From positions 132,801 to 196,800 of the forward strand of contig JH720381.1 of assembly GCA_000231825.2 (NCBI GenBank): DNA of 64,000 nt, in the 5' to 3' direction. Under the pieces are notes generated by a model. The model did no database searches. It saw only the letters and a program-made list of their open reading frames with translations, and was not told the origin of the DNA. Positions 47,310 through 59,703 of the stretch are shown piece after piece (position 1 is the stretch's first letter; every line of letters begins with the position of its first letter). This DNA is from Tetrahymena elliotti 4EA (lineage: Eukaryota; Ciliophora; Oligohymenophorea; Hymenostomatida; Tetrahymenidae). The position numbers were made by a program, and so were the translations under genes.

Positions 47310-50300
47310 ATGAATTAACAAAAGAAAGAATTTAAAAACATTCAAGATGTGATTGATAATTATTTTGTCAATATACTAATAAATTAATTTTTTTAAAAAA
47401 GTTAGTTATTTCTGAATTATCATCTATTAAAGAGCTTAAAATTTATCTTATGTAATTTGAAATAAATAACAAATTTTATTATTTATTTACTTCTTCTCTA
47501 TATGTTAAAATAAAAATAATGTATCAAATGCTACCAATATATATGAGGAAGTATCATAATTATCATATGCATTAAAAAAATGCAGTAGTTTATCAGATTT
47601 ACAGCTTACTGTATTGTAAATTATATTTTTAGATTTTATATTTTCATCTAAATTAAGAGATTTTAAATTGAAAAATGTTTTAGTTTATGTTTAATAAATA
47701 TTGAAGAAACTTTCAAATAGGGGCTTAAGGTTTATCAGAATTAGGTTTAGCAATAGCATGCTGTACCAATCTTTAGAATTTATACATAAACTTATGGTAT
47801 AACAATATTTTTAACTTTTATTCAATTTAATTGGATTTATTTAAGTTTAAATATTTTATTTTGATTTTTTAAATATAATATTAATTTTTCATATGACAAA
47901 CAAAATAAAAAAATTAATATTTTAATATTTTATAAACTAAAATCATTATTTTATTTTAACGATAATATTAAAAGTGGTAATAAAATTGGTGGCTAGGGTA
48001 TTACTAGTTTATGTTCTTCTCTCTAGAATTGCACTTATCTCTAAAATCTATGCCTTTCTTTGTAGTAAAAGACAGATTTGAATTTATTATGTCAATTTTA
48101 ATAAAAATTAAAAAGACTTTTGCTTTTTTAAATCATTTTAAATCTTACTTTTTTAATTTTAAAAATAAATAAAGTTCTAATTCTATTGATTCTTATGTGG
48201 CCTAGGAATTATCTTTAGCTTTAGTAAAATGCCCCAATCTTTAAAAATTAATATTAGAATTAAGGTAAAAGTAGCTATTTTTGCTTTCTAGTTAATTTTT
48301 TATATCATTAAAGTTTTTCTTTCTTTCTCTTTCTCAAAATTGTACTAATTAATCACTAAAATCTAAATTTTGTTTGGAAATAAAGGTAGATTTGAAAAAA
48401 TAAAGTTAATTTCATTTAAAATTTAAATAGCTATTCTTTTTTGAGTTATCAAAAATAACTCTTAAATTAAACTATTTATTTTAAAAAAATATTTTAATTT
48501 TTATTAAAATAAATAAAGTGATTAGCTTGGGGCTTAGGGGATAGCTTCAGCTTTAGCAAAATGTCCTAATCTTTAATAATTAAGTCTAATGCTAAAGTAA
48601 AAACAATTATGATTATTTTATAATTCATTTTTTTCTAAATCTTTAAAAACAATTAAATAAATTGAAATATATTTTAATCAAATTAATTCAAATTAGATCA
48701 AATGAATTCGGACAATAGGGTACTTATGGATTAGGCTTGGAATTAGCAAAATTTAATAATCTCTCAAATTTATCTCTTTACCTTGAGTAAAATTTATTTT
48801 ATTAACTTAAATTGAACAAAAACAGTATTTTGTCAAGCAATTTTTCATTTAAATAAATTTAAATGATAGCTAAAATAAGATCACATCAAATGGTGCTATT
48901 GAACTTTGTTCTTTCTTAGCTTAGAATATTAATCTAAAATATCTAAATATTCAATTTAGGTAAGTTTATTTTTTATTTTTTCTCAAATTTTCATTAATTT
49001 AAATAAATAGATTTAATTTAATAAGAGATGATGGTTTAATAGGCATAGGTTCAGCTTTGTCAAAATGTGCTAATCTAAAAAAACTAAAACTAGTACTAGA
49101 GTATAATATTAAATAATAAAAGAATTAATCTAATTTTTATAATCTTTCTATTTTATCCTTAATTATCACCCCCATCCTTAAACTCTAAAGAGCAAGTTTT
49201 TTCATAAAAAATAATCTGATGTATTATTTGAAAATTTAAATTTCTCACTCGCATTTTCTCTAAGTGCTAACTTTCTAGTTTTATTAGCAAGGCTGAGCTT
49301 TGAACTTTTATTGTTATAATTTAACTAACTTTGAATTCTTTGATTGTTAATAAGTAAGATGTCACTATTTTAATTTAAATATTCTATCTATAAGTCACTG
49401 GCTAGATTATCATCAATTAATTGAATTTATTCAACCTATAAATATTGCTTATTGAATTTTGAGTGCATTTTTCTCTTATCATTAGAGTTTTTGCAGTTCT
49501 ATTTTTGACAGGAAGAAAGATGCAACGATCCCAAAATTTACCCCTTACACAAATCCTAAAGGTCCATTAATTTTTTTTTACTCTTCCTTTATTGTACTTA
49601 TAGCAAAACATACTCTAATCTGCTTCGACCGCACATCTACTTTTGCCAAGCTTATTTTTCAAAGTAATCTATTATTAATTAATATATTAGCTTATGGTTT
49701 TAACATAAATGGTTCTAGCTTTTCTTGCTTAATAGTCGGATCAGTTCACAGTAGCTTGACATTAAAATTGGATGAGCGAGGAAGGATAACAAATAATCCT
49801 AATAAAATGCTTTAAATTCATTCTTTCCAAATACCTAATATTGGGTTACTACTATTGCTCTTCACTATATCTCCACACTTTATGATTAGGTGACGATGAT
49901 AATTTAGATAGATTCATCTTTGATTTGCAATTCTTGCAATATGGGTTTAGAAGAATCCCAGCCCTCAAAGCAAATTTAATACATTTTTCTGATCCATCTT
50001 CTGCTGATAGCTTAAAAAGATTTCTTATTTTATCTTCTAAGTTTTATATTTCTCCTACTTCGCTTCGATCTTACTATACCTAATTATAATTCAGATACAC
50101 TTTAAAAAAGATGATCTACTTCTTCATCATCTTTTTCTTACGAATCTAATATTTAAATTTGTTGATTTTTAAATAATGGTTCAATAAATATCTTACCCTC
50201 ATCTTTTGTTGATCTCAATAAATTACTAGAAGTATATTCTTGATCTTCATTATTATCTTCAGTTTTAAATTTCCTTTTTATTAAAAATGTGATTGATCTA

Positions 50301-52985
50301 AATAGATCTTAAAGAATTCCTCTATTATTATTATTATTTGTATTTGATTAAACTTTTAATTTCTTCAAAACCTTCCATCTTATTTTGATTTAGAATTTAA
50401 ATTTAAAATTAAATATGATCAAATGAAATGGAATTTATAAATAGTAATCTAAATTTAATTATTTTCGACTAATTTAAATACTTTTTATTTTAACAAATTA
50501 AAAATCTAAATATGAGCAAATGTTTTTAATTACCATTCATTTAAACAAATTTCCAAAAATGCTTGAAAACATTTTTTTCTTCATAAAATAAATAAAAACA
50601 ATTTTTAAGATTGAAAATATATATGTTTGAATATTTTATATAGAGTAAGATCTTTTTGATGAATAGATTATATCTTATTTTTTAGTAACCTTAAATTAAT
50701 TTATGACAAAGGTGTCTATAAACTAAAATTTAACTATAGTGTCCATAAAATGAAGTATCAGACTAGTGCCGATTAACTTAAGTCTGACCGAGATTTTTAT
50801 CTAAAAGATCATTATTCATACAATATTTATTGTTTTTTGAAGCAGCTTTGTTGCAGTTGGTTGGCTAATCTGTCTCCTTCTCGTTGAGGAGGAGTATTAT
50901 TTGTAAGGAGTTAGACTTCTATATTTTAACTCTCTTGAATTCTTGAATGAGGGTTAGGGAGCGCTAGCATAATTAAGAGCTCTAGATCTCTACTCTTTGA
51001 ATTTTTAGATTTTTAATTTATTGAGGATGAGTTTGAGCCATTCTCCTTAAGAGAAATCCTGTTTGTAACATGTAAGGGTTTCAGCTTTTTATTATTTTTT
51101 TAGTTATGGAAATTTGACCTTAAATAGTGATTACTTTGTTTGGCAGAAGAAAGTTGATTTACCATTTTCATTTTTAATTCTTATTTTTATTTCTTAACTT
51201 TATTAACTTAAGTGATGATTAATTTTTTTAATTTAATTTTTGCCATTTTAAAAAAAATTTTTTGAAATAAAAAATAAAATTTTTCTAAATTCTAAATAAA
51301 TTATCCCTCCTTCATTCTTTTTTTATTGGAAAAAAAAATGTTATTTTATATTACTTTAGAAATCTTGATCACAACAAAATTTATGGATTATAATCCCATA
51401 TCAATTTACTAATGATTCAAATAATCTTTTTTGATTAAAATTGGGCTGAAATTAAATTTTTTAACCATAATAGGCAGGGTATTTATTTAAAGTGGTTGAG
51501 ATTAACATTCTGATTTTTTATTTGCTATTAAATAATTATTTAAAATAATTAAAAGCAAAAGCGAAATAACTTCTGAAGGAGTAAAAGGCTTCGGATCTGC
51601 TTTGGCAAAAATTAGTAATCTCCATAGTTTAAAAATAGATTTTAGGTAATCAAAACTTACTTAGCTCATTCCTTTTTAAAAAATATAATTATACTATATT
51701 GCTTCTAAAAAAATTAAATTTTAATTATAGAGGAACTAGAATTGGATGTTAAGGGATCATAGATTTAGTTTCATCTTTATCAAATTGTAATAAACTGTAG
51801 GAATTATGCCTCAATTTATTGTAAGAATAGTTTATATTTCTTATTTGAGTTTATCCAAAATTGTTAATAAATGAATAGAAGTTGTTAAATTGAAAAACTG
51901 GGTATGTAAGGAATAGGTAATACTTTGACTAAATTCAATAGTCTAATATCATTGGGTCTTAATTTGGAGTAAAATAAAATATTATATAGCCTCTTTCAAA
52001 TAAATTTTGAATATTGCAATTATTAATAGCTTTTTTAATTGATTCATTTATAAAAAGTGATAATAATATTACAGAAGAAGCAATATATAATTTTTGTAGC
52101 TATTTAGAAAAATTATCTAAACTCTTCAAATTGAAATTAACCTTTGAGTAAATAGCCAATTTAATTTTCAATAATCAAAATATAAAGTTTTTTCCTTTTG
52201 ACTTAATAATATTTTATTTTGTAAAAATTATTTTTTTAAAAAATTAAATTAAAAGTGGCTAAAATATTAATGAAGATTCTTTTCCTTTACTTAGTAGGAG
52301 ATTTCTTAGGTTGAAAAGACTTGTCCAACAAAAAATTTTTTTTGATAGGTTTTATTATGATGCTAACAAATCAAGACTTTCCTTTACATTTTTAATATTT
52401 AAAAATTCGTTTTAAAAACTGCTTGTTTTTATTGAAGTCATTTCGAATAAAAATCTATTTAAATTGTTCAATAAAAAATGTAATAAACTTATTAATAAAA
52501 ATATTTTAAAATTTTTTCATTTTGATTGTAAAAAAATCTAATTTTAAAAAAAATTCGAAAAATATCAATTAAACAAGATTTAGTATTCTTTGAAAAAAAG
52601 TCTAGAGGTGAAATTATTTAAAAATTTCAAACATTTTCAGAAAGAAAAAAGAATATAAATAGAAGTAATTTCATAATTTTGTTAATTAAGTGTTAATCTC
52701 TTAAAGCCTCCCTGTTAATTGTCTAGGATAATCTTCACTTTTTATTACAAAAGCTGGTAATTAATATCTTAAAATTTGATTTAGAATAATGATTTTTAGG
52801 AAAAATCTCTTGCTGTAATTGAGAGCTTGATTCTTATTACAGTAGATTAATTTGAATATGATACTCAATTTCAAACACCTATTAATTAAAGATATAAGTT
52901 AAATGTAAAAAGAATTATTTATCTTTTGAGGATTTATATACAATTTAAATATCATTTTACTAATTTAAAATTATATTATTATTGA
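47310..52985 (+). pseudogene. LRR gene copy C, interrupted by a 2.2 kb insertion
   Basis: It has the same plan as copy B: 47310-47348, 47402-47451, (47522-47615), 47707-47796, 47975-48061, 48175-48264, 48519-48596, 48697-48786, 48870-48959, 49011-49100, then after the insertion 51556-51645, 51731-51820, 51879-51968, 52058-52147 and 52256 onward. Defects: the third exon has lost its AG acceptor (ATAATG where the others have AATAG); the exon at 48519 has an in-frame 12-nt deletion (78 nt); and the last exon has lost one base before the stop, so the frame runs on to TGA at 52983-52985. The insertion sits inside the intron between 49100 and 51556 and could in principle be spliced out. With the lost acceptor, it is more likely a pseudogene. 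Confidence 0.65.
49206..51433 (-). mobile_element. Insertion with decayed ISXO2/Merlin-type transposase-like sequence
   Basis: Comparison with copies D and E shows about 2.2 kb of extra sequence here. On its minus strand a first frame starts at ATG 50378 and soon breaks. A zinc-ribbon-like stretch follows near 49985-49850 (PYCKNCKSKMNLSK...VWRYSEE). A transposase-like stretch near 49640-49480 reads VEADQSMFCYKYNKGR, then WTFRICVRGK, then VKNRTAKTL. This matches the layout of the ISXO2/IS1595-Merlin family: zinc ribbon, then V-E-x-D-x-(S/T) with the first catalytic Asp, then W-x-F and D-R-(S/T)-x-x-T-L-like blocks. TGA codons and frame changes interrupt it, so it is inactive. The 9-mer AAATAATCT occurs at both ends (49209-49217 and 51419-51427), a possible target-site duplication. 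The part from 50420 to 51418 shows nothing I recognise. Confidence 0.6.
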
Positions 52986-53392
52986 AAATTTTATTTAGTT
53001 TTTGTATTTATGTAGATTAGATTAGCTTAAATAAAAGGGCTTATCCTATGAGTTTTGCTTTATGAATCCTGACAGAAATTTTTTAGATTTTTTTAAAAAA
53101 CTATCTCTCTTTGATTCCCCAAAATCACAGCACAACTTAAATAATATAAAGGAAATAGTACTATATAAAAGATTCTATTTTTACCAAAATTAGGTAAAAC
53201 CTTAATTTAATAATAGAACATTTTTAATTGATATAAAATTAATTAAAATTGGTAAGAAAATTTTTTTTACTGATGGATTTAAAGAATAGAAAGGAATTTG
53301 TATGATAAATAAGGTTTGATTTTTGTCATAATTAAGTAAATTCTTAATTTAAATAAAAAATTGTTAATTGATATTTCTTCAAAAAAAGTAAA
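52986..53392. other. Spacer between LRR copies C and D
   Basis: A/T-rich, with the words shared by other copy starts (AGATTAGATTAGCTTAAATAAAAGGGC...; a similar run lies near 59330 before copy E). No gene F lies here, unlike after copies B and D. Confidence 0.5.
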
Positions 53393-56326
53393 ATGATTTA
53401 ACAAAGGAAAGACTTTTAAAACGTTCAAGAAGTGATTGATAATTATTTTTTCAATATACTAATAAGTTAATTTTTTACAAAAAAAGTTAGTTTTTTATGA
53501 ATTATCATCTAACAAAGAGCTTAACATTAATCTTAGGTAAAATAAATAACAAATTTTATTATTTATTTCTTCTTCTATTATTTTTTTTTATTTTAAAATA
53601 AAATAGTCTACCAAATGTTATGAATATAATTGAGGAAGTATCATAATTATCAAATGCATTAAAAAAATGCAGTAATTTATAAGATTTACAGCTTAGCCTA
53701 TAGTAAAAAATTTTTTTAGATTTTATATTATAGCATTTTTAATTGAAAAATGTATTGATCTTTTGTTTATTTTTAATAAAGAGTTAACTTTCTAACTTTA
53801 GTTTTGCCGTTTTTGATAATATTTATTTGTTATTAAAGAAATTATCAAATAGAGGCTGAAGGCTTATCAGAATTAGGTTTATCTATAGCATGCTGTACCA
53901 ATCTTTAGAGTTTATACTTAAGAATATTGTACATAACATTTTTAACTTTTATTCAATTTAATTGGATTTTTTTGAGTTTAATTATTTATTTTAATTTTTT
54001 TAAATACAATTAAAATATTTTAATGTTTAATAAACTAAAATAATTGTTTTATTTTTACTATTAAATATTAAAAAGCTAAAATAAAGTTGGTGGTTAGGGT
54101 ATAATTAGTTTGTGTTCTTCTCTCTAGAATTGTACTCATCTCAATAACCTATGCCTTTCTTTGTAGTAAAAGAAAGATTTCAATTTATTATGTCTATTTT
54201 AATACAAAATTAAAAAGATTTTTACTTTTTTGAATAATTTTACATCTTTCATTTAAACATTTTATTTTTTAAATAAATAAAGCCATAATTAAATTGATTC
54301 TTAGATGGCTTAGGAATTAGCTTCAACTTTAGCAAAATGCCCCAATCTTTAAAAATTAGAATTACTGTTAAGGTAAGGCAGCTATTTTTTGCTTTCTAGT
54401 TAATTTTTTATACCATTAGAGTTTTTCTTTCTCTTTCTTAAAATTGTACTAATTAATCACTAAAATCTAAATTTTGTTTATATGTAAAAGGTAGATTTGA
54501 AAAAATTAAGTTAATTTAATTTAAAATTAAAAAGGCTTATGATTTTTTGAGTCATCAGAAATAAATCTTAAATTTAAACTATATATTTTTAAAAAATATT
54601 TTAATTTTTATTAAAATAAATTAAGCTATAATCAGATTGATTCTTAGGGGGCTTAGGGGTTAGTTTCAGTTTTAGGAAAATGTCCTAATCTTTAATAACT
54701 AAGTCTAAAATTATTGTAAAAGCAATTATGATTATTTTCTAATTTATTTTTTCTCAATCTTTTTTAAAAAATTAAAATAAACATATTTTTATTATCAATT
54801 TTTATTTTATTATAACTTAATTCAAATTAGATCAAATGAATTAGGACAATATGGCACTTATGGATAAGGCTTGGAATTAGCAAAATTGAATAATCTCTCA
54901 AATTTATCTCTTTACCTTGAGTAAAATTTATTTTATTAGCTTAAATTAATGAAACAAAAATAGTTTTTTTAAAACAATTTTTCATTTAAATTAATATAAA
55001 TGATAGCTAAAATAATATCACATCCAATGATGCTATTGAACTTTGTTCTTTCTTAGATTAGTATACTAATCTAAAGTATCTAAATCTTCAATTTAGGTAA
55101 GTTTATTTTTTCTCAAGTTTTCATTAAAAATATTTAATTAAATAGGTCAAATTTAATAGGAGACGATGGTTTAATAGGCATAGGTTCTGCTTTGTCAAAA
55201 TGTGCTAATCTATAAACATTAAACCTAATGCTAGGGTATTAAATTAAATAAAAGAATCAATCTAATTTTTATAATCTTTTTATTTTATGTATTTTATCCT
55301 TAATTAACGCCCCTACCCTAAAGCGCTAAAGAACAAGTTTTTTCATAATTAAAATTGGGCTTGAAATTACATTTTTTAAAGATAGTTGGGAATTTATTTA
55401 AATTGTTTTTAGCGTAGAATTAATTGAGTTTATTTATTTTAATCTGTAATTTATTTTTAATTTAGAGATTAATATTCTGATTTTTTATTAACTAATAAAT
55501 ATTTATTTTCAAATAATTAAAAGCCAAAACCAAATAACTTCTGTGGGAGTAAAAGACTTTGGATCTTCTTTGGCAAATATCAGTAACCTCTATAATTTAA
55601 AAATAGATTTACAGTAATCAAAACTTACTTAGCGCAATCCTTTTTAAAAAATATAAATGTGGAATACTGCTACTTAAAAAATTAAATTATAATTTATAGA
55701 AGAAATAGTATTGGATGTTAAGGGATTATAGATTTAGTTTCATCTTTATCAAATTGCAATTAACTGTAGGAATTGAATCTTTGTTTAATGTAGCAATCTT
55801 TTACTTATTTGGCATTATTCAAAATTATTAATAAAATGAATAGAAATTGTTAAATTGAAAAAATTGGTATGGAAGGAATAGGTAATGCTTTGACTAAATT
55901 CAATAATCTAATATCATTGGATCTTAGAATGGAGTAAAATAAAATATTATATAGCCTCTTTCAAATAAATTTTGAATATTGCAATTATGAATAGCTTTTT
56001 TAATTGATTCATTTATTTATAAAAAGGGATAATATTATTACAGAAGAAGTAATAAAAAATTTTTGTAAATCTTTACAAAAATTATCTAAACTCTTTAAAT
56101 TGAAATTCACCTATTAGTAAATAGCCAATTTAATTTTCAATAATAAAAAAATAAAGTTTTTACTTTTGACAATCAATATTCTTTATTTTATTTAGTATCA
56201 ATTATTTTTTAATTTTTTAAAAACTAAATTAAAAGATGCTAAGAGATTAATGAAGATTCTTTTCCTTTACTTAGAAGGAAATTTCTGAGATTGAAAAAAC
56301 TTGTCCAGCAAGAAATATTTTTTTGA
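53393..56326 (+). CDS. LRR protein, copy D, 420 aa, 15 exons
   Basis: Exons: 53393-53431, 53487-53536, 53607-53702, 53839-53928, 54076-54162, 54283-54372, 54626-54715, 54831-54920, 55007-55096, 55146-55235, 55524-55613, 55700-55789, 55844-55933, 56027-56116 and 56236-56326 (TGA). Exon lengths are identical to copy B throughout (39, 50, 96, 90, 87, nine of 90, 91), with the same phases and no in-frame TGA. It encodes twelve ribonuclease-inhibitor-type LRRs, each ending in a phase-2 junction, and a basic C-terminus (LLRRKFLRLKKLV). One donor is GTAGCA (after 55789), slightly off the usual GTAAG/GTAAA. Cellular role unknown; a binding scaffold is likely from the fold alone. Corresponding introns are also similar to those of copies B and E, so the whole unit was duplicated recently. 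Confidence 0.75.
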
Positions 56327-57565
56327 TAGTTTTTATTTATTATGATGCTAACAAATTAAGACTTTTCTTACTTTAAATTTTTAATATTTAAAAATTAGTT
56401 TTAAAAATTGCTTGTTTTTATTGAGGTCATTTAGAATGAAAATCTATTTAAATTTTTATATAAAAATGTAATAAATTTATCAATAAAAATATTTTAATAT
56501 TTATTATAAATATTACTTTTTTAAGTTTTGATTGTATAAAAATTTAATTTAAAAAAAAATTCTAAAAATAGAAATTAAATAAGATTTAGTTTTTAAATAG
56601 AGGCAAATTTTATTATTGAATGAAATTTCAAACATTTTTAGAAAGAAAAAAAGAATAAATATCAGTGATTTCACAATTTTGTTTACATATTCTATCATTT
56701 ATTATTATTTCTACTAAAAATCAATCTCTTTAAGGCCTCCCTATTAATTGTCTAGATCAACTCCACTTGGTTTCTTATATATGCTAGTATATCCTAAAAT
56801 TTGATTTAGAATTTTCTAGATTTTCTGATATATCTCTTGCTGTAATTGAGAGTCTACAGATTCCTATTATCTACCTCTTATAAGCTATGTTTTCTTGATA
56901 TTTTATTCAAAATTGAGATTTTAATTAAGTTTTGTAAAAGTAGTTAAAATAATTCGAAATGTATAAATATTTATTGATAGAAAAAAGATGAATCTTTCAA
57001 TAATAAATAAGAATAATTTGTCATTAAATTATCTTTTATTTAACAAAATAATCATTAAAAACAATTCATTAGGTGAATATTGCTTTTCTGGAACATTTTT
57101 TGGGTACCACATTTTTTATTGTTTTAAATTAATTTAAAAAATAGCAATAAAAAATAAAATTTTAGATAAGCAAATTATTAATCTTTAGTATTAACTTTGA
57201 TAATTTGCTTCAAAAAATATAAGAAATATCAAGGAAAAAAGAAATTGATTAATCTTGATGCCATATGAAATTCATATTCTTTGCTTTTATTTTACTGTCA
57301 AGCGATACTTATCTTTTTTTTCAATAATGAAAATAAAAATTTATTTTAAACTAAATAATAAGAATAAACAGAAAAATAAAAAAAACTGTTATTTTTATGA
57401 TAGAATAATTCCATAAATTCAGTATTTTGAGATTAAAAAATAAGATTTTTTTAATAAATACTAATTAATATTCTTCTACTTTATATATTTTTGTTGAGTT
57501 CTTAGAAAAATTAATAAAAATGTTATAAAAGATATCTAAAATATTTTCTTTTTTTAAAAGAAAAG
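56327..57565. other. Spacer between LRR copy D and gene F2
   Basis: It contains a segment near 56690-56880 (AAGGCCTCCCTATTAATTGTCTAG...) that is repeated near 52690-52850 after copy C, showing that spacers were duplicated too. No gene is seen. Confidence 0.5.
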
Positions 57566-58834
57566 ATGCTTAAAATGATTAATTATAAACCAAAGAAAAT
57601 CTTAAATTCTTATTTTGGTATGACATTTTATATTTAAGATAAAGAACTCTTTTTTTTGTTAGATTATATTAAATCATTTTTCTTCTTCACAAAAACAAAT
57701 AAGGTTTAAGGAGTCAACAGAACAGATAAATGATAAATTTGTTAGTGTTTCTAAGAATAAAAATTTAAAATCCATTTTCCTTGATTTAAAGTTAAATCAT
57801 TCACTGCTTTTTTGTTTATGAACTATTTTTTTCTCAATAATAGAGGAAGGTTTGACTTGAAATATAAAGTCAAAGGCTATTTAAATTACTTATAAAATTG
57901 TGAAAAGCTAGTAGAATTTAACCTAAATTTATAGTATTTATTTTAAATATGCTAATATTTAATTCAAAGTCTTTAAAATTCAAAAGGTTTTGTTAAATGG
58001 ATGATAGATTGTTTGAGGAAATCTGTTTTTCTATTGAAAAACTAAAAAATATAAAAGTATTAAAGCTAGATGTTTGGTAATAATTTATTTATTACACCTA
58101 CCAATCAATCTATAAATGATAAATTGTAATAATTTTTTAAATTAAATTAAGAGATAATTAGATATTTAGAGATGAAAATGAAGACTATTTTTCTAAAATG
58201 ATTAAAAACATGCCTTAAATTGAATCTTTATGCTTAAACTTTATGTCAATTTTTTTTTATTTAAAAAATAAAATTAATTTTATATTTAATAAATGTTTAG
58301 GTTTATTCTTAAATCTGCATCAAAAATAATTTAAATAATTTCAACAATATCTGATTCCTAAAACATAACTCTATTTGATATTAATCTTTGGTAGACAATT
58401 ACTACTTATTCATTCATTCAGTAAATCAACTTCTTTGTTTAAATTTTTTATTTATTTAGGGGAATATACTTTTCAAATGCCTAACTGAAAGAAATAGGAA
58501 ATAGCTTAAAAAAGATAAAAAAACTCTAACATTTAAGCTTAAATTTAAGGTGATATTGAATAAAATTATTTCCATTAACTTATTATTTAACATAAATAAG
58601 ATCAATAATTTTTGATAAGATATTATTTGAACAGTATTTTATTGAAGTGTTTCCTGCTCTTTAAAATTTAATTTCTCTCAAAGTATCTTTAATGTAAATC
58701 AATTTAAATAAATATTTAAAAATTAACTCATTCAAATACCTTTATTTAGGAGTCAGAACTAAATTTTATAAAATCAATTTTAATTTAAAATGAGAAGACT
58801 AACTAATTTAAAAATTGAATTCACACTTTTTTGA
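57566..58834 (+). pseudogene. Related LRR gene F2 (divergent type), possibly still functional
   Basis: A duplicate of F1, 12 kb downstream. A start codon is present (ATG 57566). Coding blocks: 57566 onward, a block ending near 57800, then 57844-57933, 57987-58076, 58152-58244 (93 nt), 58301-58390, 58460-58549, a block near 58610-58690 and a last exon ending in TGA 58832-58834. LRR pattern as in F1 (for example GYLNYLQNCEKLVEFNLN). The acceptor before the block at 58620 is TGA where F1 has TAG, and the nearest alternative acceptor changes the frame. I could not close the first exon junction in phase either. I therefore list it as a probable pseudogene; a different splice pattern could rescue it. 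Confidence 0.45.
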
Positions 58835-59703
58835 AAAGAGTTAAATAAATAAGATATCTTTTACTCTCAAAATAAGATTTATGGAGTAAAGAATATCTTT
58901 AAATATAATAATGCTTGCTAAATATTTTTAGTATTATATATTTTATATTCGCTTTTTGCACAGTATATTAAAATAGAAATAAATACTCACTCTTAAATTT
59001 CCAATTGACAAAAATAAAAAAATAGTACCTAATACAGAAAATATAATCTTTTGCACACTCATAGGCTTCCATCTCATTATCATCTGCTTATGTTATAGTT
59101 TTTTAGTATTAAATAATTGAAAAAACTTTTTCTACAGTAGATGAATTTAGAATTAAATACTCAATTTCAAATATCTATTAAAAAAAAATATAACCTAAAT
59201 GTAAAAATAATTACTGATCCTTTAATGAATGATAAAGTTATTTTACAAATTAAATATCATTTTACTAATTTAAAATCATACTATTAGTCAATAATTTAAT
59301 TTAGTTTTTTTATTTATGTAGATTAGATTCCCTAATATAAAATGGCTTGTCCAATGAGTTTTGTTTTATGAGTACTGACAAAAATTATTTAGATCCTCTA
59401 TCTCTCTTAGATTTCCCACAATCATTGATCTTAACTTAAATAATAAAAAGGAATTTGCACTAGAAGAATGATTCATACATAATTAAGTAAAATCTTAATT
59501 TAAAGAGAGAACATATTTAATTAATTTAGATAATTAAAAAATGCAATTAATTAAACTTGATCAGAAAATTTTTTTTACTGGTGGACTGAAATAATAGAAA
59601 AGAATTTGTTTAAAAAACAGATTTGATTTTGTCATAATTTAGTAAATTCTTAATATGAATAGAAAATTTTTAATGGATATTTCTTCAAAATTAAAAAAGT
59701 AAA
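58835..59703. other. Spacer between F2 and LRR copy E
   Basis: A/T-rich spacer with the same short repeated words as before copies B, C and D. No gene is seen. Confidence 0.5.
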
